The position numbers and the translations under genes are program-made. This document shows, one piece after another, positions 20,163 through 29,485 of a stretch of 64,000 bases of DNA. A model generated the notes under the pieces. That model saw only the letters and a program-made list of their open reading frames with translations. It was not told the origin of the DNA and did not search any database. The stretch comes from Streptomyces sp. NBC_01497 (GTDB lineage Bacteria; Actinomycetota; Actinomycetes; Streptomycetales; Streptomycetaceae). Location: assembly GCF_036250695.1 (NCBI RefSeq), contig NZ_CP109427.1, positions 6,324,001 through 6,388,000 of the forward strand. The letters run 5' to 3'. Positions within the stretch are counted from its first letter, which is position 1. Each line of letters opens with the position of its first letter.

Positions 20163-21380
20163 ATGAAGACGCTCGATGAACTTCTGGCGGACGGCGACGG
20201 TGTGCGCGGCAAGCGCGTGTTCGTCCGCGCCGACCTGAACGTGCCCCTGTCCGGCACCGCCATCACCGACGACGGCCGGATCAGGGCCGTCGTCCCGACG
20301 GTCGCCCGCCTCGCCGAAGCCGGCGCGCGCGTGATCGTCGCCTCGCACCTGGGCCGCCCCAAGGGCGCGCCCGACCCCGCCTTCTCCCTCGCGCCCGCCG
20401 CCGCCCGCCTCGGTGAACTCCTGGGCCAGGAAGTGGCGTTCGCGACCGACACCGTCGGCGAGTCCGCCCGTGCGGTCGTCGCGGGTCTCGGTGACGGCCA
20501 GGTCGCCGTCCTGGAGAACCTGCGCTTCAACCCCGGCGAGACCGCCAAGGACGACGCCGAGCGCGGTGCCTTCGCCGACCGGCTCGCCGCCCTCGCGGAC
20601 CTCTACGTCGGGGACGGCTTCGGCGCCGTGCACCGCAAGCACGCCTCCGTCTACGACCTCCCCGCGCGCCTGCCGCACGCCGCGGGCGGCCTCATCGCCA
20701 CCGAGGTCGGCGTCCTCAAGAAGCTCACCGAGGACGTCAAGCGCCCCTACGTGGTGGTGCTCGGCGGCGCCAAGGTCTCCGACAAGCTCGGGGTCATCGA
20801 CCACCTCCTGGAGAAGGCCGACCGCATCCTCATCGGCGGCGGCATGGCCTTCACCTTCCTCAAGGCGCAGGGGCACGAGGTCGGTTCCTCCCTGCTGCAG
20901 GAGGACCAGATCCCGGTCGTGCGCGACTACCTCAAGCGGGCCGACGAGCGCGGCGTCGAGTTCGTGCTCCCCGTCGACCTGTTGGTCGCCGCCGAGTTCC
21001 CCGATCTCAAGGCCAAGACGCCCACCCACCCCGAGACGGTCCCCGCGGACGGGATGCCGCCCGGGAAGATGGGCCTGGACAACGGCCCCGAGACCTGTGC
21101 GCTGTACGCGTCCAAGCTCGCCGACGCGGCCACCGTCTTCTGGAACGGCCCGATGGGCGTCTTCGAACACCCCGACTACGCCGAGGGCACCCGGGCCGTG
21201 GCCCAGGGCCTGATCGACTCGTCCGCCTTCACCGTCGTGGGCGGCGGCGACTCCGCGGCCGCCGTGCGGACGCTGGGCTTCGACGAGTCGGCTTTCGGCC
21301 ATATCTCGACCGGCGGCGGTGCGAGCCTCGAATACCTCGAAGGCAAGTCGCTGCCCGGCCTCGCCGCACTGGAGGACTGA
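20163..21380 (+). CDS. pgk: Phosphoglycerate kinase
   Basis: Transfers phosphate from 1,3-bisphosphoglycerate to ADP. The 405-residue protein shows [10 protein letters not shown] near residue 20, [11 protein letters not shown] near 60, [20 protein letters not shown] near 200, and the C-terminal nucleotide motif [11 protein letters not shown] near 360. Length is normal and no catalytic motif is missing. GAGGAGG about ten bases upstream supports ATG 20163. The stop is seven bases before the tpiA start, so the two are probably cotranscribed. Confidence 0.97.
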   Translation: MKTLDELLADGDGVRGKRVFVRADLNVPLSGTAITDDGRIRAVVPTVARLAEAGARVIVASHLGRPKGAPDPAFSLAPAAARLGELLGQEVAFATDTVGESARAVVAGLGDGQVAVLENLRFNPGETAKDDAERGAFADRLAALADLYVGDGFGAVHRKHASVYDLPARLPHAAGGLIATEVGVLKKLTEDVKRPYVVVLGGAKVSDKLGVIDHLLEKADRILIGGGMAFTFLKAQGHEVGSSLLQEDQIPVVRDYLKRADERGVEFVLPVDLLVAAEFPDLKAKTPTHPETVPADGMPPGKMGLDNGPETCALYASKLADAATVFWNGPMGVFEHPDYAEGTRAVAQGLIDSSAFTVVGGGDSAAAVRTLGFDESAFGHISTGGGASLEYLEGKSLPGLAALED

Positions 21381-21387
21381 CCTTCCC

Positions 21388-22182
21388 ATGACCGCAACGC
21401 CCGAGAACACCGGCCGGACCCCGCTGATGGCGGGCAACTGGAAGATGAACCTCAATCACCTTGAGGCCATCGCCCAGGTCCAGAAGCTGGCCTTCGGCCT
21501 GAACGACAAGGACTTCGCGGCCGTCGAGGTCGCCGTCCTGCCGCCGTTCACCGACCTGCGCTCCGTACAGACCCTGGTCGACGGCGACAAGCTCAAGATC
21601 AAGTACGGCGCCCAGGACATCTCCGCGCACGACTCCGGTGCGTACACCGGTGAGATCTCCGGCTCGATGCTCGCCAAGCTGAAGTGCTCGTACGTGGTCG
21701 TCGGCCACTCCGAGCGACGTCAGTACCACGGTGAGAGCGACGAGCTCTGCAACGCCAAGGTCAAGGCCGCCTACCGGCACGGGCTGACCCCGATCCTGTG
21801 CGTCGGCGAGGACGAGGCCGTCCGTGAGGAGGGCCGCCACGTCGAGCACACGCTCGCGCAGGTCGAGGGCGGTCTGAAGGACATCACGGCCGAGCAGGCC
21901 GAGACGCTCGTCATCGCCTACGAGCCGGTCTGGGCCATCGGCACCGGCAAGACCTGCGGTGCCGGCGACGCCCAGGAGGTGTGCGGTGCGATCCGCGGCA
22001 AGATCGCGGATCTGTACACGCAGGACGTCGCGGACAAGGTCCGCATCCAGTACGGCGGCTCGGTGAAGTCGGGGAACGTCGCGGGGATCATGGCGCAGCC
22101 CGACATCGACGGTGCTCTCGTGGGCGGCGCGTCCCTGGACACGGACGAGTACGTCAAGATCGTGCGCTTCCGCGACCAGTGA
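21388..22182 (+). CDS. tpiA: Triosephosphate isomerase
   Basis: Interconverts dihydroxyacetone phosphate and glyceraldehyde 3-phosphate. The 264-residue TIM barrel has [10 protein letters not shown] (catalytic lysine), VVVGHSERR (catalytic histidine), [13 protein letters not shown] (catalytic glutamate) and the phosphate-binding [10 protein letters not shown]. The first 12 residues are a polar extension before the conserved core. ATG 21388 follows pgk by seven bases; an upstream in-frame start inside pgk is not credible. Confidence 0.97.
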   Translation: MTATPENTGRTPLMAGNWKMNLNHLEAIAQVQKLAFGLNDKDFAAVEVAVLPPFTDLRSVQTLVDGDKLKIKYGAQDISAHDSGAYTGEISGSMLAKLKCSYVVVGHSERRQYHGESDELCNAKVKAAYRHGLTPILCVGEDEAVREEGRHVEHTLAQVEGGLKDITAEQAETLVIAYEPVWAIGTGKTCGAGDAQEVCGAIRGKIADLYTQDVADKVRIQYGGSVKSGNVAGIMAQPDIDGALVGGASLDTDEYVKIVRFRDQ

Positions 22183-22213
22183 GTGTGCGGTAGCACGGAT
22201 CCGTCGTACCCTT

Positions 22214-22259
22214 GCGGGGGCCGGCCACGGACGCGACGCGTCCGGCGGCGGGCCCCCGC
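22214..22259 (+). terminator. Terminator hairpin after tpiA
   Basis: GCGGGGGCC (22214-22222) pairs with GGCCCCCGC (22251-22259); inside, CGGACGCG pairs with CGCGTCCG around a single A. It separates the glycolytic genes from secG. Confidence 0.75.
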
Positions 22260-22361
22260 AGTACGTCGCAGGTGCCGCCCCTCGCGCATGACGAGCGGTA
22301 CCCGTGGTCAGTCCTGTCAGTCCTGTGTCAATTCCGCCCGTCCGAGGAAGTTGGTTCAGCC

Positions 22362-22598
22362 GTGGTTCTGGGGTTCTCGATCGCCCTCATCGTCTTCAGC
22401 CTGCTGCTGATGCTGCTGGTGCTGATGCACAAGGGCAAGGGCGGCGGCCTCTCCGACATGTTCGGTGGCGGCATGCAGTCGTCCGTGGGTGGCTCCTCGG
22501 TCGCGGAGCGCAACCTCGACCGCATCACGGTGGTCGTCGCCATCCTGTGGGTGGCGTGCATCGTCGCGCTCGGCCTGATCATCAAGCTCAAGGGCTGA
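22362..22598 (+). CDS. secG: Preprotein translocase subunit SecG
   Basis: SecG is the small accessory subunit of the SecYEG export channel. The 78-residue protein has two transmembrane segments (about 2-22 and 53-73) around a cytoplasmic loop with MHKGKGGGLSDMFGGG, the family's conserved loop. GTG 22362 is chosen since the first membrane segment begins directly after it and GAGGAAG lies upstream. The tpiA-secG neighbourhood is common in bacteria. Confidence 0.94.
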   Translation: MVLGFSIALIVFSLLLMLLVLMHKGKGGGLSDMFGGGMQSSVGGSSVAERNLDRITVVVAILWVACIVALGLIIKLKG

Positions 22599-22640
22599 GC
22601 GCGGGCGGGTATCACCTCCCTGGACGCGGCCTATCATGAG

Positions 22641-22656
22641 GTTCCGCGTCCGGAAC
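22641..22656. promoter_or_regulatory. Palindrome upstream of the RbpA-family gene
   Basis: GTTCCG-CGTC-CGGAAC is a 6-4-6 palindrome in the 170-base secG/rbpA-like spacer, about 110 bases before the start codon. It could be an operator or part of a secG terminator. Confidence 0.4.
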
Positions 22657-22768
22657 AGGGGGTAACTCCCGTAACGGAAAGCGCGTTGGGCCTTACGTAC
22701 ACTGGGGCGCCCGGCAGCGGAGCTGCCGTTCGATGCTTTGCGGCACCATCACGCAGGGAGTTACGACC

Positions 22769-23104
22769 GTGGCAAGTGGCAACGCGATCCGGGGGAGCCG
22801 GGTCGGAGCGGGGCCGATGGGTGAGGCCGAGCGTGGCGAGTCCGCGCCCCGCCTGCGCATCGCCTTCTGGTGCTCCAACGGGCACGAGACCCAGCCGAGC
22901 TTCGCCAGCGACGCTCAGGTGCCGGAGACGTGGGACTGCCCGCGCTGCGGTTTCCCCGCCGGGCAGGACCAGGACAATCCGCCGGACCCGCCGCGCACCG
23001 AGCCGTACAAGACCCACCTCGCGTACGTGCGCGAGCGCCGCAGCGACGCGGACGGCGAGGCGATCCTCGCCGAGGCGCTCGCGAAGCTCCGCGGTGAGAT
23101 CTGA
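22769..23104 (+). CDS. RbpA-family RNA polymerase-binding protein
   Basis: RbpA proteins bind the principal sigma factor and RNA polymerase of actinobacteria and stabilise open complexes. This 111-residue protein has the family plan: an N-terminal tail with AIRGSRVG, a core with zinc-type cysteines (FWCSNGHETQPSF and WDCPRCGFPAG), then the basic linker and C-terminal sigma-interaction helix (KTHLAYVRERRSDADGEAILAEALAKLRGE). Streptomyces usually carry two family members; without the other copy in view I cannot say which this is, so no symbol is given. GTG 22769 has CAGGGAG upstream; a longer in-frame start is not supported. Confidence 0.88.
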   Translation: MASGNAIRGSRVGAGPMGEAERGESAPRLRIAFWCSNGHETQPSFASDAQVPETWDCPRCGFPAGQDQDNPPDPPRTEPYKTHLAYVRERRSDADGEAILAEALAKLRGEI

Positions 23105-23114
23105 CGTGACGGGA

Positions 23115-23144
23115 CCGGCCGGTCACCCTCGGGTGACCGGCCGG
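23115..23144 (+). terminator. Terminator hairpin after the RbpA-family gene
   Basis: CCGGCCGGTCACCC (23115-23128) pairs perfectly with GGGTGACCGGCCGG (23131-23144) across a two-base apex (in practice a slightly shorter stem with a larger loop). Confidence 0.85.
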
Positions 23145-23188
23145 GCGCGTTCGTGCCCGCCGGTCCCTCGGCCGCCTGCCTGATCAAT

Positions 23189-23194
23189 TAGGTT
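23189..23194 (+). promoter_or_regulatory. Candidate pgi -10 element
   Basis: TAGGTT within an AT-rich TGATCAATTAGGTTG stretch, about 48 bases before the pgi ATG. No convincing -35 was found. Confidence 0.4.
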
Positions 23195-23241
23195 GGGGTC
23201 CGAACAGGGGCACGCATAGAGGCACGAGAAGAAGTGGGCTG

Positions 23242-24906
23242 ATGTCCGACATGAACGCAACCGGGGCGCGTACGAGGCTCAACCAGCTGCCCGAGTGGGC
23301 CGCGCTCGGCAAGCACCGCGAACAGCTGGCCGACACGCATCTGCGGGATCTGTTCGCGTCGCAGCCGGAGCGCGGTACCGACTACACGGTGCGGGTGGGC
23401 GACCTGCGCCTGGACTACTCCAAGCACCTGGTGACCGACGAGACACTGGCGCTGCTGCGCGACCTCGCGAAGGCCACGGGCGTGGCCGAGCTGCGGGACG
23501 CGATGTTCCGCGGCGAGAAGATCAACACCACCGAGGACCGCGCTGTCCTGCACACCGCGCTGCGGGCCCCGCGTGACGCCGTGATCGAGGTCGACGGCGA
23601 GAACGTGGTCCCCGCCGTCCACGCCGTCCTGGACAAGATGGCGGACTTCTCCGAGCGCGTGCGCTCCGGCGCCTGGACCGGTCACACCGGCCGTCCCATC
23701 AAGAACATCGTCAACATCGGCATCGGCGGCTCCGACCTCGGCCCCGCCATGGCGTACGAGGCCCTGAAGACGTTCACGCGCCGGGACCTGAGCGTCCGCT
23801 TCGTCTCCAACGTCGACGGCGCCGACCTGTACGAAGCGGTACGCGACCTCGACGCGGCCGAGACGCTCTTCGTCATCGCCTCCAAGACGTTCACCACCAT
23901 CGAGACCATCACCAACGCGACCTCCGCCCGTGAGTGGCTGCTGGGTGAACTCGGCGCCGGGCAGGAGGCGGTGGCCAAGCACTTCGTGGCGCTGTCCACC
24001 AACGCCGAGAAGGTCGGCGACTTCGGCATCGACACGGCCAACATGTTCGAGTTCTGGGACTGGGTCGGCGGGCGCTACTCCTACGACTCGGCCATCGGCC
24101 TGTCGCTGATGATCGCGATCGGCCCGGACAGCTTCCGCGAGATGCTGGACGGCTTCCACACCGTCGACGAGCACTTCCGCACCGCGCCGCCCGCCTCCAA
24201 CGTGCCGCTGCTGCTCGGCCTCCTCGGCGTCTGGTACGGCTCGTTCTTCGACGCGCAGTCCCACGCAGTCCTCCCGTACAGCCACTACCTGTCGAAGTTC
24301 ACCGCGTACCTCCAGCAGCTGGAGATGGAGTCCAACGGCAAGTCCGTGGACCGTGACGGCAAGCCCGTCGAGTGGCAGACAGGACCGGTCGTGTGGGGTA
24401 CGCCCGGCACCAACGGGCAGCACGCGTACTACCAGTTGATCCACCAGGGCACCAAGGTCATCCCCGCGGACTTCATCGGCTTCGCCCGCCCCTCGGGCGA
24501 CCTGCCGGCGAACCTTCGCGCGCAGCACGACCTGCTGATGGCCAACTTCTTCGCCCAGACGCAGGCGCTGGCCTTCGGCAAGACCCCCGACGAGGTACGC
24601 GCCGAAGGCGTCGCCGAGGCACTCGTGCCGCACAAGACGTTCCGCGGCAACCACCCGACGACGACGATCGTCGCGCCGGACCTCACGCCGTCGGTGCTCG
24701 GCCAGCTCATCGCGCTGTACGAGCACAAGGTGTTCGTCCAGGGCGCCGTGTGGAACATCGACTCCTTCGACCAGTGGGGCGTGGAGCTCGGCAAGGTGCT
24801 CGCCAAGAACATCGAGCCCGTGCTGACCGGGGAGAAGTCCGCCGAGGGGCTCGACTCCTCGACTGCGGGGCTCGTCGCCCTGTACCGGACGCTGCGCGGC
24901 CGCTGA
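23242..24906 (+). CDS. pgi: Glucose-6-phosphate isomerase
   Basis: Interconverts glucose 6-phosphate and fructose 6-phosphate, joining the glycolytic genes to the left with the pentose phosphate genes to the right. The 554-residue protein has [16 protein letters not shown] near residue 155, [11 protein letters not shown] near 365, and the [17 protein letters not shown] signature near 390 with the catalytic glutamate and histidine, plus the C-terminal lysine region [14 protein letters not shown] near 510. Length is normal for the bacterial class. GAAGTGGG lies upstream of ATG 23242. Confidence 0.97.
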   Translation: MSDMNATGARTRLNQLPEWAALGKHREQLADTHLRDLFASQPERGTDYTVRVGDLRLDYSKHLVTDETLALLRDLAKATGVAELRDAMFRGEKINTTEDRAVLHTALRAPRDAVIEVDGENVVPAVHAVLDKMADFSERVRSGAWTGHTGRPIKNIVNIGIGGSDLGPAMAYEALKTFTRRDLSVRFVSNVDGADLYEAVRDLDAAETLFVIASKTFTTIETITNATSAREWLLGELGAGQEAVAKHFVALSTNAEKVGDFGIDTANMFEFWDWVGGRYSYDSAIGLSLMIAIGPDSFREMLDGFHTVDEHFRTAPPASNVPLLLGLLGVWYGSFFDAQSHAVLPYSHYLSKFTAYLQQLEMESNGKSVDRDGKPVEWQTGPVVWGTPGTNGQHAYYQLIHQGTKVIPADFIGFARPSGDLPANLRAQHDLLMANFFAQTQALAFGKTPDEVRAEGVAEALVPHKTFRGNHPTTTIVAPDLTPSVLGQLIALYEHKVFVQGAVWNIDSFDQWGVELGKVLAKNIEPVLTGEKSAEGLDSSTAGLVALYRTLRGR

Positions 24907-24910
24907 GCCG

Positions 24911-25471
24911 ATGACGACGGGGGCGGGGGCGGCCGGGGCCGCACACACGACGCCGTACGGAGCGCCGGACGGCGCCGGCCGGGGCGCGGCGCGGCTGCGG
25001 CCGCCGAACCGGGCACTCGACCGGCGTGCCGTCGCCTGGTGGCGCACCCAGTGCCTGCTGGCGGCGATCGGGCCGGTCGCGGTGCTCGCCGTGCTCGGGG
25101 CGCTGATCGGGCCGGCGCGCGGGGCGCTGCTCACCGCGGCGGGCGCCGTCACCGCGGCCGGCCTCGTCTGCGCCGCGGCCCTGCCGCGCTGGTGGTACCG
25201 GGTGCACCGGTGGGAGGTCACCGAGGACGCGGTCTACGTGCGGTCCGGCTTCTTCCTGCAGGAGTGGCGGGTCGCGCCGATGTCCCGCATCCAGACGGTG
25301 GACACCGTGCGGGGCCCGCTGGAGCAGCTGTTCCGGCTCGCGACGGTCACGGTCACCACGGCGTCCGCGAAGGGCGCCGTGCACATCAGGGGGCTCGACC
25401 GGGAGACCGCCGCGTCCCTCGCCGAGCGGCTGACCCGCATCACCCAGGCGACGCCGGGGGACGCGACATGA
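24911..25471 (+). CDS. Bacterial PH-domain membrane protein, YdbS-like
   Basis: A 186-residue protein with two transmembrane segments (about 48-90) followed by a bacterial PH (bPH2) domain: WYRVHRWEVTEDAVYVRSGFF ... RIQTVDTVRGPLEQLFRLATVTVTT. It pairs with the larger neighbour in the manner of Bacillus YdbS-YdbT, a membrane pair linked to tolerance of membrane-active peptides. Its stop overlaps the next start as ATGA, so the two are translationally coupled and probably form a complex. It follows pgi by four bases. The N-terminal 35 residues are low-complexity. Molecular function is unknown. Confidence 0.85.
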   Translation: MTTGAGAAGAAHTTPYGAPDGAGRGAARLRPPNRALDRRAVAWWRTQCLLAAIGPVAVLAVLGALIGPARGALLTAAGAVTAAGLVCAAALPRWWYRVHRWEVTEDAVYVRSGFFLQEWRVAPMSRIQTVDTVRGPLEQLFRLATVTVTTASAKGAVHIRGLDRETAASLAERLTRITQATPGDAT

Positions 25472-27000
25472 GCGTTCCGGTGACGGACGCCGGCGAACGC
25501 GCGGCGGACGCGGGCGCCGAGGAGGCACTGCCGTGGCGGCGGCTCGACCCGCGGACGTACGTCGTCACGGCCATGGTCCTCGTCGGGGTCGTCGTCACGG
25601 CGGGCGTGCCCGCGACGCTCGGCATCATGGGCTCCATCGGCGTCAGCCGCGCCATGGTGTGGACGGTGGCGGGAGCGGTCCTGGTGATCGCGCTCGGCAC
25701 CGGCGTCGACTACGTCCGCTGGCGGCGCACCGGCTACCGGATCGGCCCGGAGCGCGCCGAACTGCGCCAGGGGCTGCTGCTCGTCAAGCGCCGCTCGTTG
25801 CCCCTGGAACGCATCCGGACCGTGGACCTGACGGCCAACCTGCTGTTGCGGGTGTTCGGCCTGGTCACCGTCCGGATCGGCACCGGTGAGCACGCACGCG
25901 AGGGCGCCCTGGAGCTGGAGTCGGTCGCCCGCGCGGAGGGTGAACGCCTGCGCAGGGAGCTGCTGGCGCACGCGCCGGAGGGCGCGGGGGAGAAGCCCGA
26001 GGAGGGCCTGCTCGCGTCGATCAGGCCCGGCTGGGTGCTCTACGCGCCGCTGTCGTTCCTGTCACCGCTGCTGGCCGGCGCGTCCGTCGGCGCCCTGCTG
26101 CAGATCAGCGACTGGTTCGGTGCGCAGCAGGACGTGATCCGGTTCGTGGCCCACTGCTTCCGGCACGCCCCCCTCGGCTGGGCGATCGCCGGATCGGCGC
26201 TCGTGGCGCTGCTGGCAGGGGTGGCCGGGGCACTGGGCGTCTGGGTCGAGATGTGGTGGAACTACCGGCTGGAGCGGGAGCCCGGCGGCACGCTGCGGGT
26301 CCGGCGCGGGCTGCTCACCTCGCGGTCGGTCTCCGTCGAGGAGCGGCGGCTGCGGGGCGTCGAGGTCGTCGAGCCCCTCGGGGTCAGGATGTTCGGCGCG
26401 GCACGCGTCGACGCCGTCGCGACCGGACTCGTCCACAAGGAGAGCCGGGAGAAGCACGTCGACCACCGCAACCTGCTGCCCGCCGCGCCACGGGCCGTCG
26501 CCCACGAGGTCGCCACGCGCGTGCTGCGCGCGCCGTCGTCGCCCACGGCGGGCCCGCTGCCCGCCCACCCTCCGGCGGCCCGGGCCAGGCGTCTGCGCCG
26601 GGCGCTGGCGGCGGCGCTCGCCCCGGCCGCGCTGTTCGCGGTGCTGGGCCTCGGGTGGGTGGCGCTGTGCGTGGCGGTCGTGGCCCTGCCGGCGGCCCTG
26701 TACCTGGCGGGGACCGCGTACCGGGCCCTGGGACACGCTCTGAGCGGTGCCTACCTGGTGGCGCGGTCCGGCGCGGTCCGCAGGTCGACCGTCGCGCTCC
26801 AGCGGTCGGGCGTGGTCGGCTGGACGGTCCGGCAGTCGTACTTCCAGCGCCGGGCGGGCCTCGTCACCCTGACGGCGACCACGGCGGCGGGCCGCGGTGC
26901 CTACCACGTGCGCGACGTGGCGGAGGGCGAGGCCCTGGCCTTCGCCGAGGAGGCGGTCCCGGGCCTGCTGGCGCCCTTCCTGACGACCGACGACGCCTGA
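25468..27000 (+). CDS. Multi-PH-domain membrane protein, YdbT-like
   Basis: A 510-residue integral membrane protein with three bPH2-type modules, each after a pair of hydrophobic segments: the first includes GPERAELRQGLLLVKRRSLPLERIRTVDLTANLLLRVFGL (about residues 92-135), the second RVRRGLLTSRSVSVEERRLRGVEVVEPLGVRMFGAARV (about 278-318), the third SGAVRRSTVALQRSGVVGWTVRQSYFQRRAGLVTL (about 435-470). The RxxxxxIRTVD-type motif recurs in each. ATG 25468 overlaps the preceding gene as ATGA. Membrane signalling or envelope stress tolerance is a guess from the Bacillus counterpart. Confidence 0.87.
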   Translation: MSVPVTDAGERAADAGAEEALPWRRLDPRTYVVTAMVLVGVVVTAGVPATLGIMGSIGVSRAMVWTVAGAVLVIALGTGVDYVRWRRTGYRIGPERAELRQGLLLVKRRSLPLERIRTVDLTANLLLRVFGLVTVRIGTGEHAREGALELESVARAEGERLRRELLAHAPEGAGEKPEEGLLASIRPGWVLYAPLSFLSPLLAGASVGALLQISDWFGAQQDVIRFVAHCFRHAPLGWAIAGSALVALLAGVAGALGVWVEMWWNYRLEREPGGTLRVRRGLLTSRSVSVEERRLRGVEVVEPLGVRMFGAARVDAVATGLVHKESREKHVDHRNLLPAAPRAVAHEVATRVLRAPSSPTAGPLPAHPPAARARRLRRALAAALAPAALFAVLGLGWVALCVAVVALPAALYLAGTAYRALGHALSGAYLVARSGAVRRSTVALQRSGVVGWTVRQSYFQRRAGLVTLTATTAAGRGAYHVRDVAEGEALAFAEEAVPGLLAPFLTTDDA

Positions 27001-27092
27001 CGCGTCGCACAGGGCCCCGGCACAGCCCAGGAGCCGGGCCGTACGGCGCCCCCGGCGGGAGGGGACCGCGGGGCCGGTGCCAGACACGGGAC

Positions 27093-28160
27093 CTACAGGT
27101 CGTAGACGCGGTGCGCGTTCTGGGAGGCGATCAGGGTGGAGACCCGTTGCGCGTCCGACAGCGACCAGGCTCCGTCGGCCACCCAGCCGCCCAGGACGCG
27201 GCCCAGCGCCTCCGTGAACACCCGCGCGCCCACCACATGCAGTTCGGGCAGCCCCCGTGCCCCGCTGGAGAACAGCAGCTTGCCGAAGGGTGCCGTCTCC
27301 AGCACCTCCGCCAGCAGCGCCGCCGCCCGTGCGCCGGTGCGGGTCAGGGCCGGGCCGAGGTCCGCGTACACATGCGGGAACAGCGCGGTCAGCCGCGCCG
27401 CCTGGCGGTGGTGCGGGTAGCTGCCCAGCAGCACCAGATGCACGCCGTGGCCCTCCGTGGCCGCCGCGAAGCCCGTCAGCCGCTGGGGTTCCGTGCGGGA
27501 CAGGTGCAATTGGAGCGGACGGCCCGTCGCGACCGCCGTCCACAGCAGATGGCGCAGCAGGACGGGATCGACGGGCGGATCACCCGTCGCGCGGGTGGTC
27601 AGCCAGTGCGCGGCGGCGGCATGCGTCTCACGGGGCGTCGGCGGCTGGGCGATGTCAACGGCGGGCAGGGACGCGCACGCGAAGGCCACGGCCGTGGTCG
27701 CCGCCGAACTCACCGACTCCATCAGGTTCGCCAGCAGTGCGCCCGCCGACCCCGAGGTGTCCGCCACCTGCTGCGCCAGCAGGTCCAGCCGGACGATCTC
27801 GCGGGCCCGCGCGCCGCCCGCCGACGCCAGTTCCTCCGGGCCCGTCAGATCGCCCGGCAGCCCGGTGTCCACCAGATACGTGGTGACGCCCGAGCCCCGC
27901 AGCAGCATCCGCGCGGCGACGGCCACGCCCAGTTCGCGCCGCCGGGCCAGATACCGGGCGGGCGCGCAGTGCGGTTCGAGGCCGAGCAGCGGCGGGCACC
28001 AGCGGCGCACCGCGAAGCCGGTCTGGGTGTCGAAGAACGTCGTGCCGGGCGCGGGCGGGCCGCCCGAGTCGGCGAGTTGGGTCTCGAACGTGCCGAGCCC
28101 CAACTCGGTGCGGAGCACGCCGTGGCAGTACTGGTCCACCAGGGACGCAGTTTCGATCAT
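27093..28160 (-). CDS. Amidohydrolase-superfamily protein (amidohydrolase 2 type)
   Basis: A 355-residue TIM-barrel protein with the amidohydrolase 2 layout: short N-terminal strand VDQYCHGVLR, LQLHLSRTEPQRL near 230, LVLLGSYPHHRQAARLTALFPHVYADLGPAL near 255-285, a strand ending KLLFSSGARGLPEL near 305, and NAHRVYDL at the end. The first strand reads DQYCHG where many members have DxHxH, so the metal site is atypical: one of the two N-terminal histidines is missing. It may use a single metal or be a decarboxylase-like or non-hydrolytic member. It stands alone between divergent or convergent genes; the substrate is unknown. Confidence 0.75.
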   Translation of the reverse strand: MIETASLVDQYCHGVLRTELGLGTFETQLADSGGPPAPGTTFFDTQTGFAVRRWCPPLLGLEPHCAPARYLARRRELGVAVAARMLLRGSGVTTYLVDTGLPGDLTGPEELASAGGARAREIVRLDLLAQQVADTSGSAGALLANLMESVSSAATTAVAFACASLPAVDIAQPPTPRETHAAAAHWLTTRATGDPPVDPVLLRHLLWTAVATGRPLQLHLSRTEPQRLTGFAAATEGHGVHLVLLGSYPHHRQAARLTALFPHVYADLGPALTRTGARAAALLAEVLETAPFGKLLFSSGARGLPELHVVGARVFTEALGRVLGGWVADGAWSLSDAQRVSTLIASQNAHRVYDL

Positions 28161-28254
28161 CGGGGTTTCCCGTCGTGGACGTCATGGACCGTGTCGGACG
28201 CTCCTCACAGTCCCTAACGGGAAATCCCGGATCGGGTGGCGGGCCCGCCGTTCC

Positions 28255-29379
28255 TCAGGCGCCGCCGCGTCCGCCGAGCTGGATGCCGGCCATCCGCTTC
28301 CACTCGTACGGCCCAGTGGTGACCTTGGCGGCCAGTTCGCCGTCGAAGGCCTCCTGGAGGGCGAGCCCCGCCCCTTCCGCTGCGCGGCGGGCGATGTCGT
28401 GCGACGGCGCCACGAGGTCGCCCCAGCCGCCGTCCTCACCGACGAGCACGATGCGCGTGCCCCGCCTGCCGAGGTGCGCGAGCTGGCCCCGCGCACCGCC
28501 GTGGCGCGAGCCGAACGCGACGATCTGCTTCGCCAGCCGGGCCGCCGTGCGCGCGGCCTTCGCCTCGCGGCGCCGCTCGGCCGGGTCCGGCTTCTCGGCG
28601 GCCGGCGGCTCCTGGACCGCCTCGGCCACGGCCTCGGCGGTGGCACCGGAAGCGGACGTGGACTCGGTCCCGGGCTCCGGCTCGGGGGCGGCTGCGGGCT
28701 CCGGCTTCGCTCGCGGCTCGGTCTGCGCTGTGGGTGCGGGGTCCGGTTTCGCTCGCGGTTTGGTCTCCGCCTGGGCCGTGGCATCCGGCTTCGCCTGGGC
28801 CGTGGCCTCGGGCTTCGCTTCGCGCGTGGTTTCCGCTGTGCGCTCGGGCTTTGCTTCGGGTGTGGTCTCGGCCGTGGCCTCGGGCTTCGCTTCGCGCGTG
28901 GTTTCCGCTGTGCGCTCGGGCTTTGCTTCGGGCGTGGTCTCGGCCGTGGCCTCCGGCTTCGCCGCGGGCGCGGCATCCGCTGTGCGCTCGGGCTTCGCCT
29001 CGGGCTTCGCCTCGGGCTTCGCCGTCGCGGTGGGCTCGGCCTCGCGCTCCGGCCCGGGGCCCGCCTCGGACCCGGTCCCGGCCGTCGTGCCGGTGGCCGG
29101 CTCGCCCTCGGGGTCCGCCGTGTCCTTCGTGACCGGCTTCGCGTCCTGGTCCTTCGCCGTCGTGACGGCCTCCGGCGTCGCCGCCGTGCCGGGCTTCTCA
29201 GCCGCCTCGGACGGCACGGCCGCCTCGGGCTTCGCGGAAGCTCCCGGCTTCTCCTCGGCTTCGGGGGACGACCCCGCCGTCCCGGCGTCCGGGGCCGTCT
29301 CCGCCGCCGGGGCCTCGGGCGTCCCGGGGACCTCGTCCTCGGCGCGTCCGCCCTGACCGCTCTCTTCGCTCTCTGCCAT
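28255..29379 (-). CDS. Unknown protein: long disordered repeat region plus conserved C-terminal domain
   Basis: A 374-residue protein. Residues 1 to about 260 are almost entirely Ala, Glu, Pro, Lys and Thr, with the repeated motif EAKPE(A/R)TAETT; two 24-residue units are near-identical. The last 105 residues (from PAERRREAKAARTAARLAKQ) look folded: a helix, then FGSRHGGARGQLAHLGRRGTRIVLVGEDGGWGDLVAPS and EWKRMAGIQLGG. No enzyme motif is recognised. The C-terminal part is likely what is conserved between strains, the repeat part a flexible spacer or charged bristle. There is no signal peptide. TAGCCT six bases before the ATG suggests a leaderless message. Confidence 0.75.
   Translation of the reverse strand: MAESEESGQGGRAEDEVPGTPEAPAAETAPDAGTAGSSPEAEEKPGASAKPEAAVPSEAAEKPGTAATPEAVTTAKDQDAKPVTKDTADPEGEPATGTTAGTGSEAGPGPEREAEPTATAKPEAKPEAKPERTADAAPAAKPEATAETTPEAKPERTAETTREAKPEATAETTPEAKPERTAETTREAKPEATAQAKPDATAQAETKPRAKPDPAPTAQTEPRAKPEPAAAPEPEPGTESTSASGATAEAVAEAVQEPPAAEKPDPAERRREAKAARTAARLAKQIVAFGSRHGGARGQLAHLGRRGTRIVLVGEDGGWGDLVAPSHDIARRAAEGAGLALQEAFDGELAAKVTTGPYEWKRMAGIQLGGRGGA
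28805..28948 (-). repeat. Tandem 72-bp coding repeat, two copies
   Basis: Bases 28805-28876 and 28877-28948 are identical except for one T/C difference, and encode consecutive 24-residue units of the EAKPE repeat region. Degenerate units flank them. The near-identity at third positions shows recent duplication or conversion. Confidence 0.9.
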
Positions 29380-29385
29380 GTGCGC

Positions 29386-29391
29386 AGGCTA
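29386..29391 (-). promoter_or_regulatory. -10 element for leaderless mRNA of the repeat protein
   Basis: TAGCCT on the minus strand, six bases before the ATG at 29379. Confidence 0.45.
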
Positions 29392-29485
29392 CCCACCAGT
29401 AGCGGGATCAGCGACGCCCCGGGCGGGTGGCTTTGGCCACGCGGTCACCGGGGCGCCGGGCAGGGCTTCGGGCCCGTGCGCGGGG

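Noticed and set aside
22599..22768. sigma-R type promoter (GGAAT-N18-GTT) before the RbpA-family gene
   Set aside because: GGAAC and GTT elements occur but not at the required spacing; only a palindrome is reported.
28805..28948. Tandem repeats that might be taken for CRISPR or a mobile element
   Set aside because: Two adjoining in-frame 72-bp coding units without spacers, inside a long repeat-rich open frame.
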